Of a stretch of 64,000 nucleotides of DNA, positions 1 through 8,705 are shown piece after piece. The notes beneath the pieces are model-generated. The model saw nothing but the letters and a program-made list of their open reading frames with translations, was not told the DNA's origin and did no database searches. Each line of letters opens with the position of its first letter. Position 1 is the first letter of the stretch. This stretch comes from Sphaerisporangium rubeum (lineage in GTDB: Bacteria; Actinomycetota; Actinomycetes; Streptosporangiales; Streptosporangiaceae). The stretch is taken from positions 2,534,501 to 2,598,500 of the forward strand of contig NZ_JACHIU010000001.1 in assembly GCF_014207705.1 (NCBI RefSeq), read 5' to 3'. Position numbers and translations under genes: made by a program.

Positions 1-5
1 CCGAG

Positions 6-2195
6 GTGCCGCAGGGGACGGGGGCCAAGATCGCGCATCTGGTGATGGTCGGGGCCATGGCGGGGTTGCTGGCCGCGGGGCTGGCGTTGCCGGCGGTCGG
101 GGGAGCGGGGTCGGTGATCGCGGGGGCGGCGGAGGATCTCACGCCGCTCGCGTTGTCGGAGCCGCCGCTGGCGGAGAAGACCACGGTCGTGGACGCCGGG
201 GGGAGGCCGATCGCGCAGTTCTGGGACACCTACCGGGAGATCGTGCCGCTCGGCAAGGTCGCGGAGGTCATGCGGACGGCCATCGTCGCGATCGAGGACT
301 ACCGGTTCTACCAGCACGGGGCCATCGACGTCGAAGGCACGGTGCGTGCACTGGCGAAGAACCTCCAGGCCGGGGGAGTGAGCCAAGGGGGGTCGGGGCT
401 CACGCAGCAGTACGTCAAGCAGGTGCTGCTGAACACGGCGGTCACCGACGACGAGAAGGCCAAGGCTCTGGAGTCGAGCTACGCGCGCAAGCTCACCGAG
501 TTGCGGTACGCGATGGGGGTGGAGCAGAAGTACACCAAGGACCAGATCCTGGAGAAGTACCTCAACATCGCGTACTTCGGCGCGGGGGCCAACGGCATCG
601 AGGCGGCGGCCAAGCGGTTCTTCGGGGTGCACGCCTCGCGGCTCACGCTCGCGCAGGCGGCCACGCTGGCCGGCGCGGTACAGCTCCCCACGGCCACCGA
701 CCCCGAGGGGGGTGCGGCCAACCGTAAGCGGCTGCTGGCGCGGCGCGACGTCGTGCTCGACCGCATGGTGCAGCTCAAGAAGATCACCGCCGAGCAGGCC
801 GCGGCGGCTAAGGCGCAGAAGCTCGGCTACAAGGGGACGCCGCTTCCCGGTGGCTGCGTCGCCAGCCCGTACCCGTACTTCTGCGTGTACGTGCGCGAGG
901 AGTTCCTGCGGGACCGCGCGTTCGGCGCCACCCAGCGGGACCGCGCGCTGCTGCTGTCACGTGGCGGCCTGACCATCCACACGACGCTGGACCGGCGTGC
1001 GCAGGCCGCGGCCGACCGCGCGATCAGGCGGTACGTCCACGCGTCCGACCAGGCGGTGGCCGCCGAGGCGCTCGTCCAGCCCGGCACCGGCATGATCAAG
1101 GCGATGTCGGCCAGCCGCAGGTACGGCACGTCGGCGCGGGACCGCGAGGTGTCGTACAACATCGTGGCCGACGAGGCGCACGGCGGCATCGGCGGCTTCC
1201 AGGCCGGCTCGACGTTCAAGACCTTCACCCTGATCACGGCGCTGAAGAAAGGCATGAAGGTCAACGACGGCTTCACCGTCGGCAACGGCTTCCGCGCCTC
1301 CGGGTACGGCGACTTCGTCGACTGCTCAGGCGGCCGGGTCGGCGACCCCACGCACACCGTCACCAACGACGAGGGCTCACCCGGCTTCAAGTCGCTCAGC
1401 ACCGGCACCTGGGAGTCGGTCAACACGTTCTTCATGGAGCTGGAACGCCGCGTCGGGCTGTGCGACACCGTGCAGACCGCGCGGTCCCTCGGCATCAGGC
1501 GCGCCGACGGCCGGCCGCTGCGGCAGTACGAGACGTTCACCCTCGGCATCAACGAGATGGACCCCGTGACCGTCGCCAACGCGTACGCCGCCATCGCCGC
1601 CAGAGGCCGGTACTGCGCGCCGATGTCCATCACCAAGGTCCTCGACCGGGACGGCAAGGCCACCGACCTGCGGCCCCGGTGCCGCGAGGCCCTCGACCCC
1701 GAGGTGGCCGACGCCACGGCGCACGTGCTGTCCGGGGTGTTCACCAAGGGCACCATGCGGGCCGTCGGCGGCATCGGCCGCGACGCCGCCGGCAAGACCG
1801 GCACCAACGACGACCAGGCCAGCGCGTGGTTCGCCGGCTTCACCCCCGACCTCGCCGGCGCCGTCAGCATCGGCGACCCCCGAGGCGCCATCGCGCACAA
1901 ACTGAACGGCGTCACCATCGGCGGCCGCTACTACGGCGCGGTCTTCGGCGCCACCATCCCCGGCCCCATCTGGCGCGACACCATGCTCGCCGCGCTGAAA
2001 GGCACCCCCGCCACCCCCTTCACCGAGCTGAACACCGCGAGGTTCGGCGGCTGCGCCTCGTCCTGCCGCCCCGCGCCACCCACCCCCGACAAGGAGGAGG
2101 ACGACGCGGCACCGGACGGCCAGGGAGACGGCCAGGAGGACGCTCCGGCGGCCGAGGACGGCACGACCAAGCCGGGGGACTCAGCCGCTCGCTGA
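6..2195 (+). CDS. Bifunctional class A penicillin-binding protein
   Basis: Peptidoglycan glycosyltransferase and DD-transpeptidase acting on lipid II at the outer face of the membrane. Residues about 10-33 form a signal anchor. A GT51 glycosyltransferase domain follows with the EDYRFYQHG motif near residue 97 and the GGSGLTQQYVKQ motif near 130. The transpeptidase domain shows the SxxK motif (GSTFK, Ser near 402), SVN and the KTGT motif near 597. The tail after residue about 690 is Pro/Asp/Glu-rich and probably disordered. The GTG start lies 6 bases from the window edge, so the true start could be further left. Its end overlaps the end of the convergent ABC-F gene by 15 bases. Confidence 0.93.
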   Translation: MPQGTGAKIAHLVMVGAMAGLLAAGLALPAVGGAGSVIAGAAEDLTPLALSEPPLAEKTTVVDAGGRPIAQFWDTYREIVPLGKVAEVMRTAIVAIEDYRFYQHGAIDVEGTVRALAKNLQAGGVSQGGSGLTQQYVKQVLLNTAVTDDEKAKALESSYARKLTELRYAMGVEQKYTKDQILEKYLNIAYFGAGANGIEAAAKRFFGVHASRLTLAQAATLAGAVQLPTATDPEGGAANRKRLLARRDVVLDRMVQLKKITAEQAAAAKAQKLGYKGTPLPGGCVASPYPYFCVYVREEFLRDRAFGATQRDRALLLSRGGLTIHTTLDRRAQAAADRAIRRYVHASDQAVAAEALVQPGTGMIKAMSASRRYGTSARDREVSYNIVADEAHGGIGGFQAGSTFKTFTLITALKKGMKVNDGFTVGNGFRASGYGDFVDCSGGRVGDPTHTVTNDEGSPGFKSLSTGTWESVNTFFMELERRVGLCDTVQTARSLGIRRADGRPLRQYETFTLGINEMDPVTVANAYAAIAARGRYCAPMSITKVLDRDGKATDLRPRCREALDPEVADATAHVLSGVFTKGTMRAVGGIGRDAAGKTGTNDDQASAWFAGFTPDLAGAVSIGDPRGAIAHKLNGVTIGGRYYGAVFGATIPGPIWRDTMLAALKGTPATPFTELNTARFGGCASSCRPAPPTPDKEEDDAAPDGQGDGQEDAPAAEDGTTKPGDSAAR

Positions 2196-3842
2196 GGCCG
2201 CCAGCAGCTCGTGTACCTCCTCGGCGGTGGTCTCGGTCAGCTCCTCGCCGAGGAGGAGCCAACGGGTCATCCCCGCCGACGCGAGGAAGGCCAGATCGTG
2301 GCTGGCGACCACCAGGGCCCCTTGGTAGGACTCCAGCGCGGTCGTGAGGCGGCGGACGCTCGCCACGTCGAGGTTGTTGGTCGGCTCGTCGAGCAGAAGC
2401 AACTGTGGAGCGGGCTCGGCCAGCATCGTCGCGGCGAGCGCGGCGCGGAACCGCTCACCGCCGGAGAGGGTGCCGGCGAGCTGACCGGCGCGCTCACCCC
2501 GGAACAGGAAACGTGCGAGCTGGGACCGGATGTGGTTGTCCGTCACCCCCGGCGCGAGCCGTGCGACGTTCCCCGCGACGCTCAGCGCGTCGTCCAGCAC
2601 GTCCAGCCGCTGCGGCAGGAACCGCAGCGGCACGTGCACCCGGGCCTCCCCGGCCGCCGGCGCCAGCTCCCCGGCGAGGACCCGCAGCAACGTGGTCTTC
2701 CCGGCCCCGTTGCGGCCCACCAGCGCGACCCGCTCGGGCCCGTGCACCCGCAGGTTCGCTTCCCGCAGCCGGCCGTACGGCAGGCCCAGCCCGTCCAGGC
2801 TCAGCACCGAACGTCCCGTGGGTACGGCGGTGTGCGGCAGGTCGACCCGGATCTCGGCGTCCGGCCTGACGGCGCCGGCCGCCTCCTCGCGCCGCTCACG
2901 TGCCTCGTTCAGCCGGTCCTCGTGCAGCAGCCGCAGCTTGTCACCCGACTCCTGCGCCGAGCGCTTCTTCTCCCCGGCGACGATGCGCGAGGCCCGCCGC
3001 TGCGCGTCCGCCTTCCTGCTCTGCCGCTGCCTGCGCGCGATCTTGATCTGCGCGTCCTCCAGCTCCTTCTTCTGCCGCCGCACATCGGCCTCCGCCGTAC
3101 GCAGCACCCGCTCCGCCGTCTCCCGCTGCGCCGCCACCGCGTCCTCGTACGCCGACCACCCCCCGCCGTACCAGCTCACCGCGCCACCACGCAGCTCCCC
3201 GATCCGGTCGACCCGCTCCAGCAGATCCCGGTCGTGACTCACCACCACGAGGACTCCGGACCGCCACGACTCCACCGCGTCGTACAGCCGCCGCCGCGCG
3301 AACAGATCGAGATCGTTGGTCGGCTCGTCCAGCAACAGCACATCCGGCCGCTCCAGCAGCGCCGCCGCGAGCCGCAGCAGCACCGTCTGTCCCCCCGACA
3401 GCGCACCGACCGTCCGGTCCAGCGCCACCCCGTCCAGCCCCAGCCCGCCGAGCGTCGCGAGCGCACGCTCCTCCACGTCCCAGTCGTCCCCGAGAACCGT
3501 GAAGTGCTCCTCACGAACGTCCCCCGCCTCGATGGCCCGCAGCGCCGCACGCCTCTCGGCGATCCCAAGGGCTTCCTCCACCCGCATCCCCGTGTCCAGC
3601 GTCACGTTCTGCGGCAGATACGCGAGGCTCCCGCTCACCGTCACCGACCCCGCCGACGGCGTCAACCGTCCCGCGATCAGCCGCAACAGCGTGGACTTCC
3701 CCGTCCCGTTGCTCCCCACGAGCCCGTTACGTCCCCGTCCGATCGTCAGGGACAACCCGTCGAACACGGCCGTCCCGTCCGGCCACCGGAAAGACAGCCC
3801 CGAGCAACTGACCGAAGCCCCGGCCGTACTGATGTCGTTCAT
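2181..3842 (-). CDS. ABC-F family ATPase (ribosome-associated, possible antibiotic resistance)
   Basis: A soluble protein of 553 aa with two ABC ATPase domains and no membrane segment, which defines the ABC-F family; members bind the ribosomal E site and either protect from antibiotics or rescue stalled translation. Visible are Walker A motifs GSNGTGKST near residue 43 and GRNGAGKTT near 377, signature motifs LSGGQ and LSGGE, and two LLLDEPTN Walker B motifs. The stretch at about 245-330 between the domains is highly charged, as in the ABC-F interdomain linker. The resistance role is inference. The gene has a long leader region on its 5' side with an inverted repeat (3990-4007). Confidence 0.92.
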   Translation of the reverse strand: MNDISTAGASVSCSGLSFRWPDGTAVFDGLSLTIGRGRNGLVGSNGTGKSTLLRLIAGRLTPSAGSVTVSGSLAYLPQNVTLDTGMRVEEALGIAERRAALRAIEAGDVREEHFTVLGDDWDVEERALATLGGLGLDGVALDRTVGALSGGQTVLLRLAAALLERPDVLLLDEPTNDLDLFARRRLYDAVESWRSGVLVVVSHDRDLLERVDRIGELRGGAVSWYGGGWSAYEDAVAAQRETAERVLRTAEADVRRQKKELEDAQIKIARRQRQSRKADAQRRASRIVAGEKKRSAQESGDKLRLLHEDRLNEARERREEAAGAVRPDAEIRVDLPHTAVPTGRSVLSLDGLGLPYGRLREANLRVHGPERVALVGRNGAGKTTLLRVLAGELAPAAGEARVHVPLRFLPQRLDVLDDALSVAGNVARLAPGVTDNHIRSQLARFLFRGERAGQLAGTLSGGERFRAALAATMLAEPAPQLLLLDEPTNNLDVASVRRLTTALESYQGALVVASHDLAFLASAGMTRWLLLGEELTETTAEEVHELLAASASG

Positions 3843-4235
3843 CGCTCACCCGCATCGTCGCGTCCGTACAGGAACTCCGTATGCGAGCGCCACGCGGCAG
3901 CCGAGCCGACAGGAAACAGTCCTGGCATCGAGGGATTCCCGGCTCATACACCGAGGTCGCATCCACGCACCGCCACAAAGTGACGTCCCGTACGGCTGGA
4001 GCCGTACCGCGCGGCGATCGCGAACCTCAGATGTACAACGTCCACCTCGATCAGAGACAACAGGACGCTATGACTGTACCCCACTCGAATTCGCCGCCAC
4101 CTCCACCCACGTCACCGTCCGCCGATGCCCCACCGTCACCCCCCAGCACGCACTCACCGCGTCCACCAGTCGCAACCCTCTCCCCCCGCACGCCACCGTC
4201 CCGAGTTCCCCGGCCCATTCCGGCACCGCTTGCGC
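3843..4235. other. Intergenic region between ABC-F gene and DUF5753 remnant
   Basis: 393 bases without a convincing gene. It must hold the promoter of the leftward ABC-F gene and whatever is left of the 5' part of the rightward DUF5753 gene. An in-frame ATG at 4070 opens a short Pro/Ser-rich reading frame that does not resemble a helix-turn-helix domain. A perfect inverted repeat lies at 3990-4007. No promoter hexamers could be assigned with confidence. Confidence 0.5.
3990..4007. promoter_or_regulatory. Perfect inverted repeat in divergent region
   Basis: Eight-base arms (GTACGGCT and AGCCGTAC) separated by two bases, about 150 bases upstream of the ABC-F start. No T-run follows, so a terminator is less likely than an operator or a hairpin in the ABC-F leader. 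Function is inference. Confidence 0.4.
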
Positions 4236-4637
4236 ATGGCTCGTCAGGAGACCGTCACGCGAACCGAGGACCCACTTGAGTTCTGGACCGTACTCAATGA
4301 GGCGGCCATCAGACGGTGTGTCGGAGGACCGGCGGTCATGAGAGAACAGCTTCGACGGCTCGCCGATGTGGCCGAGCTTCCGAACGTCACGGTGCAGATC
4401 CTGCCCTACGGAGTAGGCGCGCACGCGGCGATGATGGGACCTTTCACCATAGTGACCTTCAACGAGGACGGTGCGGACGACGTCACCTATCTGGAGTACG
4501 CCGCCGGAAGTCTTTACCTTGAGAAGCGTGATGCTGTGCGCAACTACACCCGTGCCTTCGACGACTTGCGCGCGTCGGCACTGGATCCCCGTGGATCGTT
4601 GGACTTGATCAGGCGGACGGCGGATACCTTCGCCTAG
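4236..4637 (+). pseudogene. 5'-truncated XRE/DUF5753 regulator (Scr1-like remnant)
   Basis: Encodes about 133 aa matching the C-terminal DUF5753 domain of actinobacterial XRE-family regulators: RMARQE, DPLEFWTVLNEAAIRR, GGPAVMREQLRRL, NVTVQILPYGVGAH and a YLEYAAGSLYLE stretch. Full-length relatives are about 270-290 aa and begin with a helix-turn-helix domain. None is visible here in any frame between 3843 and 4236, and the ATG at 4236 has no ribosome-binding site. The likely explanation is an internal deletion that removed the DNA-binding domain. It could instead be expressed as a free DUF5753 domain. The intact DUF397 partner gene follows after 15 bases. Confidence 0.7.
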
Positions 4638-4652
4638 CTCGGAAGGAAGTTC

Positions 4653-4829
4653 ATGAACTGGCGCAAGAGCAGCTACAGCGGGGGAAACGGCGGCAGTTGC
4701 GTCGAAGTCGCCAATCTGCCGGACGGCGGCTATGCCGTGCGTGACTCCAAGCGGCCCGGCGGCCCGGTGCTGCGGTTCGCGGCGGCCGAGTGGACGTTGT
4801 TCGTTCAGGATCTCAAGACCGGTCCCTGA
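4653..4829 (+). CDS. DUF397 domain protein (Scr2-like)
   Basis: Small 58-aa protein with the typical DUF397 pattern: NWRKSSYSGGNGGSCVEVA at the start, YAVRDSKRPGGPVLRF in the middle and EWTLFVQDLK near the end. Such proteins are encoded beside XRE/DUF5753 regulators throughout Actinobacteria, and the pair has been described as toxin-antitoxin-like or as a developmental regulator pair. A GGAAGGAAG ribosome-binding site lies just upstream of the ATG. Its regulator partner at 4236-4637 appears to lack the DNA-binding half, so this gene may be without regulation. Confidence 0.85.
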   Translation: MNWRKSSYSGGNGGSCVEVANLPDGGYAVRDSKRPGGPVLRFAAAEWTLFVQDLKTGP

Positions 4830-4917
4830 GCAGCGGGGAACAGCCGGTGAGGGCCAGGTGTTCCACGGACGTCGAACCCGTTGTCCATCGGGTGACGTCC
4901 GGAAGAAAGGGCTCACG

Positions 4918-5271
4918 GTGAGCTACGAGGAGTTCCAGCGCGCGGTGATGTACTTCGACGCGCAGGACTACCAGGAGGCGGCGCGGATCCTTGTGCCGAT
5001 CGTGGCGGAGGAGCCGGGGAACAGGGCCGTCGTGGAGTTGCTGGGGAGGGCCTACTTCCACAGCGCGCAGCTCGGGAGGGCCGAGGAGGCGTTCCGGCGG
5101 CTGGTGGAGATCGATCCCTGTAACGGGTGGGCCTACCAGGCGCTGGCACGGACGCTGGACCGGCGGAACCGTGGGGACGAGGCGGAGAAGTACCGCAGGA
5201 TGGCGCGGGTCATGGGGGCCGAGGAGATCACCGCGGTGAACATGGCGGTTCACGCGGCGGAGCTCGTTTAG
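4918..5271 (+). CDS. Tetratricopeptide-repeat protein
   Basis: A 117-aa cytoplasmic protein built almost entirely of TPR helices: AVMYFDAQDYQEAARILVP, AVVELLGRAYFHSAQLGRAEEAFRRLVEIDP and WAYQALARTLDRRNRGDEAEKYRRMA match the TPR spacing with Ala/Gly/Tyr at the usual positions. Such small TPR proteins are common in actinomycetes and act as interaction scaffolds; the partner is unknown. The GTG at 4918 was chosen because AGAAAGGG sits 8 bases before it. A strong bidirectional terminator separates it from the convergent histidine kinase. Confidence 0.85.
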   Translation: MSYEEFQRAVMYFDAQDYQEAARILVPIVAEEPGNRAVVELLGRAYFHSAQLGRAEEAFRRLVEIDPCNGWAYQALARTLDRRNRGDEAEKYRRMARVMGAEEITAVNMAVHAAELV

Positions 5272-5278
5272 CAGGTCG

Positions 5279-5315
5279 CGGAGTCCGGACATTCCTTGAG
5301 GATGTCCGGACTCCG
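5279..5315. terminator. Bidirectional rho-independent-type hairpin
   Basis: Perfect 14-bp stem (5279-5292 with 5302-5315) around a 9-base loop, placed between the ends of the convergent TPR and histidine kinase genes. It would serve both strands. Confidence 0.8.
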
Positions 5316-5338
5316 TGTTCGGAGGGCTGTTCCGGTTT

Positions 5339-6709
5339 TCAGTGAGGTGGTTGGCCGTCCGGGGGGTGGATGGTGAGGAGGGGGACGGTCAGGACGAAGC
5401 GTGCGCCGGCGGGGCTGTCCTCCAGGCGGAGGGTGCCGTTGTGGCGGTGGGCTATTTCGCGGGCTATGGCGAGGCCGAGGCCGGTGCCTTGCTGGTCTTT
5501 GGCTCGTCCGGCGGGGAGGCGGGTGAAGCGTTGGAAGACGACTTCGCGTTGGTCGGCGGGGATGCCGTCGCCGTCGTCCACGACTTCGAGGACGGCTTTG
5601 CCGTTCCTGTGGCGGACGAGGACGGTCACGGTGGAGGTGGCGTGGCGTTCGGCGTTGTCGAGGAGGTTGGTGAGGAGGCGGGCAAGCTGGAGGCGGTCGC
5701 CGCTGACGACGACGCCGGGTTCCAGGCCGAGGACCACGCGGCGGCGTCGGGTGCGGTGGTTCAGTTCGGTGCGGACCAGTTCGGAGAGGTCCAGGTAGCC
5801 GCGGACGATGCGTTCGCCGGCGTCCAGGCGGGCTATCAGGAGCAGGTCGGTGACGATGGCCTGCAGGCGGTCCAGACTGGTCATCAGGGCTTCGCCGGTT
5901 TTCACCCAGTTGGTGTCGGCGGGGTGCAGCAGGCCTTCCTCGATCTGCGCGCGCATGGCGGTGATGGGACTGCGCAGATCGTGGGAGGCGTCGGAGGCGA
6001 AGCGGCGCTGGCGTTCCACCGACTGGCGTAGCTTGTCCAAGGTGACGTTCACGCTGGTGGCGAGGTCGCCGATCTCTTGGCTCGGTGTCGCGGCGGAGCT
6101 CCAGGACGGCTCGTCGGCGGTGACCTCGGCCAGCTTGTCACGGACGGCACGCACCGGCCGCAGGAGGTGCTCGACGAACCTCCGCGCCAGATAGGCCGCG
6201 GCGCCGGTCACGGCGAGAGACCCCATGAGGAGCACGACGAGCAGCCATGGGGTGACGTACCACGGCACGGAGTGGTCGAATCCGTAGACGAGCACCGCGC
6301 CTCGGGGGCTCGGGACGCGTGTCGCGACCACGAGCGCGCAGCCGTCCTGCAGAGTGGCCGAGGCACACTCCTCGGCGGACGCCATCGCGTGCCCCAGCCC
6401 CGGGGACAGGCGGCTCAGCCGTGGCCGGCCCACCAGGGCCGGAGTGGACGAGAGGATGCGGCCGGTCTGCTCGTCCACCACCTGGACGGCCGGGATGGGC
6501 TGGATCGGCAGGACAGGCGGCAGCATGCCCTGCTCGGCGCCGTACCCCACGACCAGCGTCCTGTCTGCGACCTTGTGCCGCAGGTCGGCGATCGCGGGCC
6601 CGCGCACGCCGTGGATGACGAGCGCGCTCGCCCCCACACACGCCAGTGCCGTCAGGACGCCGGCGATGATCGCAACCTGCGTCCGGAGGGACCAGTTGCG
6701 CCATGGCAT
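5339..6709 (-). CDS. Sensor histidine kinase, no adjacent response regulator
   Basis: Membrane sensor kinase of two-component signalling. Two membrane segments (about residues 8-30 and 140-162) flank an extracellular sensor of roughly 110 aa containing a Cys pair (ECASATLQDGC), followed by HAMP, the H-box FASDASHDLRSPI, the N-box LLTNLLDNAERHA, G1 (DDGDGIP) and G2 (GTGLGLAI). I chose the ATG at 6709 (G-rich ribosome-binding site upstream); a GTG at 6742 would add 11 residues. The residue after the H-box His is Asp-Leu rather than the usual Glu-Leu. No receiver-domain gene adjoins it: its neighbours are a TPR gene and a peptide-transport operon, so the partner is elsewhere. Confidence 0.9.
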   Translation of the reverse strand: MPWRNWSLRTQVAIIAGVLTALACVGASALVIHGVRGPAIADLRHKVADRTLVVGYGAEQGMLPPVLPIQPIPAVQVVDEQTGRILSSTPALVGRPRLSRLSPGLGHAMASAEECASATLQDGCALVVATRVPSPRGAVLVYGFDHSVPWYVTPWLLVVLLMGSLAVTGAAAYLARRFVEHLLRPVRAVRDKLAEVTADEPSWSSAATPSQEIGDLATSVNVTLDKLRQSVERQRRFASDASHDLRSPITAMRAQIEEGLLHPADTNWVKTGEALMTSLDRLQAIVTDLLLIARLDAGERIVRGYLDLSELVRTELNHRTRRRRVVLGLEPGVVVSGDRLQLARLLTNLLDNAERHATSTVTVLVRHRNGKAVLEVVDDGDGIPADQREVVFQRFTRLPAGRAKDQQGTGLGLAIAREIAHRHNGTLRLEDSPAGARFVLTVPLLTIHPPDGQPPH

Positions 6710-6795
6710 CACCGCCGCCCCCCGTGTCCGCCTCGTGATCACCTTAAATGCGCATCATTCGCGGTCACCGGAGCGAACCGGCAAGTTGCCGGAAA

Positions 6796-7776
6796 CTATG
6801 GATCAAGGACATGCAGGGCCGGAGCGGCCAGGTTCATCGGCCGCACTCCCGAAAGCGTGCACTCCACCACGTCCCCCACCCGTGCCCCGTACAGATCGGG
6901 CACATGCACACCTGGCGCCACGACCAGGGTCATCCCCGGCTCCAGCGGCGTGCCGTCCCCAGGCGCCAGCCGCGGCGTCTCGCGCGGATCGAGCCCGATG
7001 CCGTGACCGGTGCCGGTGGCCGTGTACGGGCCGTAGCCGCTGTCGTCCAGCACGGTCCACGCCGCGGTGTGCACGTCGGCGGCCGTCGCACCGGGCCGTA
7101 CGGCCGCGAGCGCGGCGTCCCTGGCGGTGAGCAGCACCGCGTGCAGCGCGTCGAAGTCCTCAGGCGGCTCGGCGACGACGAAACCGCGGCTCGCCACGGC
7201 GTGGTAGCCGCCGTACCTGGCGGTGACGTGGATCTGCACGGCGTCGCCGGGGTTGATGACCCGGCTCGTCGAGGTGTGGCAGGACCGCGCGGTGTTCTCC
7301 CCGGCGGCCACCGTCACCGCGACCACCCCCGGAGCGCCGGACTCCCCGGTGAGCCGCCGCGCCATGCCTTCCTCGGTGGCGCCGTACCACGGCAGTTCCC
7401 GCGCCACGGCGAGCACCCGGTCCGCGGCCTCGGCGGCACGGCCGACGGCGGCGACCTCGGACGGCCGTTTGCGTGCGCGCAGCGGCCCGAGCACCGCCGA
7501 CGCCAGCACCAGGTCGGCCTGCACGCGCAGCGCGAACAGTTCACGGGCCCGCATCTCGCCGTCCACCGCGACCCGCGCCGCACCGGCCGGCAGCAGCTCC
7601 GCCGCCTCCTCGGGGCCGGCCGCCAGCACCGGTTCACGGCCGGGGACCAGCACGAGGAACCCCTCCGGCTGCCATCCGGTGACGTATCGCTGGTCGATCG
7701 ACGGCCGCAGCACCATGGCGTCCAGACCGGCCTCCGCCATGCGCGCGAGGACGGCGGCCATGACCTCGGCGGTCAT
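6796..7776 (-). CDS. M24-fold (Xaa-Pro peptidase/creatinase-like) protein with degenerate metal site
   Basis: A 326-aa protein with the two-domain layout of Xaa-Pro aminopeptidase/creatinase: an N-terminal creatinase-like domain (to about residue 105) and a C-terminal pita-bread domain. Aligning by motif, the five metal ligands of M24 enzymes correspond to H183, V194, H258, A287 and G301, so only the His is kept. The HExP motif reads RETP. It is therefore unlikely to be a dinuclear metallopeptidase; it may be a creatinase-like metal-free hydrolase or a non-catalytic protein. It is the last gene of the peptide-transporter operon, its ATG overlapping the stop of the upstream ATPase (ATGA), so its role is probably tied to the imported substrate. 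Confidence 0.8.
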   Translation of the reverse strand: MTAEVMAAVLARMAEAGLDAMVLRPSIDQRYVTGWQPEGFLVLVPGREPVLAAGPEEAAELLPAGAARVAVDGEMRARELFALRVQADLVLASAVLGPLRARKRPSEVAAVGRAAEAADRVLAVARELPWYGATEEGMARRLTGESGAPGVVAVTVAAGENTARSCHTSTSRVINPGDAVQIHVTARYGGYHAVASRGFVVAEPPEDFDALHAVLLTARDAALAAVRPGATAADVHTAAWTVLDDSGYGPYTATGTGHGIGLDPRETPRLAPGDGTPLEPGMTLVVAPGVHVPDLYGARVGDVVECTLSGVRPMNLAAPALHVLDP

Positions 7777-8705
7777 GACGGCGGGTACAGCCAGCAGGAC
7801 ACCGGGCCGGACGCGGGTTCCTCGCGCGAGCACACGTCCATCGCCTTGGGGCAGCGCGGGTGGAACCGGCAGCCAGGCGGCGGGTCGGCCGGGTCCGGTA
7901 CGTCGCCGGGGAGCTCCTCGGGGAGCCGGCCGAGGCCGTCGGCCGCGGGGACGGCCCGCAGCAGCGCCTCGGTGTACGGGTGTCTCGGCCGGGCCCACAC
8001 CTCGGCGGTCGGACCGGTCTCCACGATCTTGCCGAGGTACATCACCGCGATCCGGTCGGCGATGATGCGCACCACCGACAGGTCGTGGCTGATGAACAGC
8101 AGCCCGGCGCCTGACTCGACCGCGAGGGTGCGCATCAGCGTCGCCACCGTGGCCTGCGCGGACGCGTCGAGCGCCGAGATCGGCTCGTCGCCGATCAGCA
8201 GGGACGGCCGGGCCGCGAGCGCACGCGCGATGGCGACGCGCTGCCGCTGGCCGCCGGAGAACTCGTGCGGGTACCGCGCGGCCATCGCGGCCGGCAGTCC
8301 CACACGTTCCAGCATCTCCTCCGGGGTCGTGGTCCGGTCGCGTGCCACGGCGAGGCCGTCGGCGATCTGCGTCCCGACCCGGCGCCGCGGGTTGAGCGAG
8401 GCGTACGGGTCCTGGAACACCATCTGCACGCCGGTCAGCGCGGCGTCCCTGCGACGCAGGCCGAGGCGGCTCACCGGGGTGCCGCCGAACGTGACGCTGC
8501 CGCCGGTCGCCGGGGTGAGGCCGCACACGGCGCGCGCGAGCGTCGACTTGCCGCACCCGGACTCGCCGACCAGCCCCACGACCTCGCCGGCCGCCACACC
8601 GAGGCTGGCCCCGGCCACGGCGCGTACGGCGGGTCGTCCCGGTGCGCGGTGGTCCACGACCAGGTCGCGCACCTCCAGCAGCGGCGCCGTCGTCGATGAG
8701 GTCAC
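7773..8705 (-). CDS. Oligopeptide/dipeptide ABC transporter ATPase (DppF/OppF type)
   Basis: Cytoplasmic ATPase that energises peptide import. Walker A GESGCGKSTLAR near residue 47, Q-loop FQDPYASLNPR, signature FSGGQRQRVAIARAL, Walker B LLIGDEPISALD and H-loop ISHDL are present. The C-terminal end has the oligopeptide-family extension with HPYTEALL and GCRFHPRCPKAMDVC, whose Cys residues resemble the [4Fe-4S]-type motif seen in Dpp/Opp ATPases. GTG start overlaps the stop of the upstream DppD-like gene (GTGA). Confidence 0.93.
   Translation of the reverse strand: MTSSTTAPLLEVRDLVVDHRAPGRPAVRAVAGASLGVAAGEVVGLVGESGCGKSTLARAVCGLTPATGGSVTFGGTPVSRLGLRRRDAALTGVQMVFQDPYASLNPRRRVGTQIADGLAVARDRTTTPEEMLERVGLPAAMAARYPHEFSGGQRQRVAIARALAARPSLLIGDEPISALDASAQATVATLMRTLAVESGAGLLFISHDLSVVRIIADRIAVMYLGKIVETGPTAEVWARPRHPYTEALLRAVPAADGLGRLPEELPGDVPDPADPPPGCRFHPRCPKAMDVCSREEPASGPVSCWLYPPS

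Noticed and set aside
4068-4916. A 282-residue minus-strand frame over the DUF5753/DUF397 region
   Set aside because: The plus-strand domain matches are specific to named families, and the minus frame has none.
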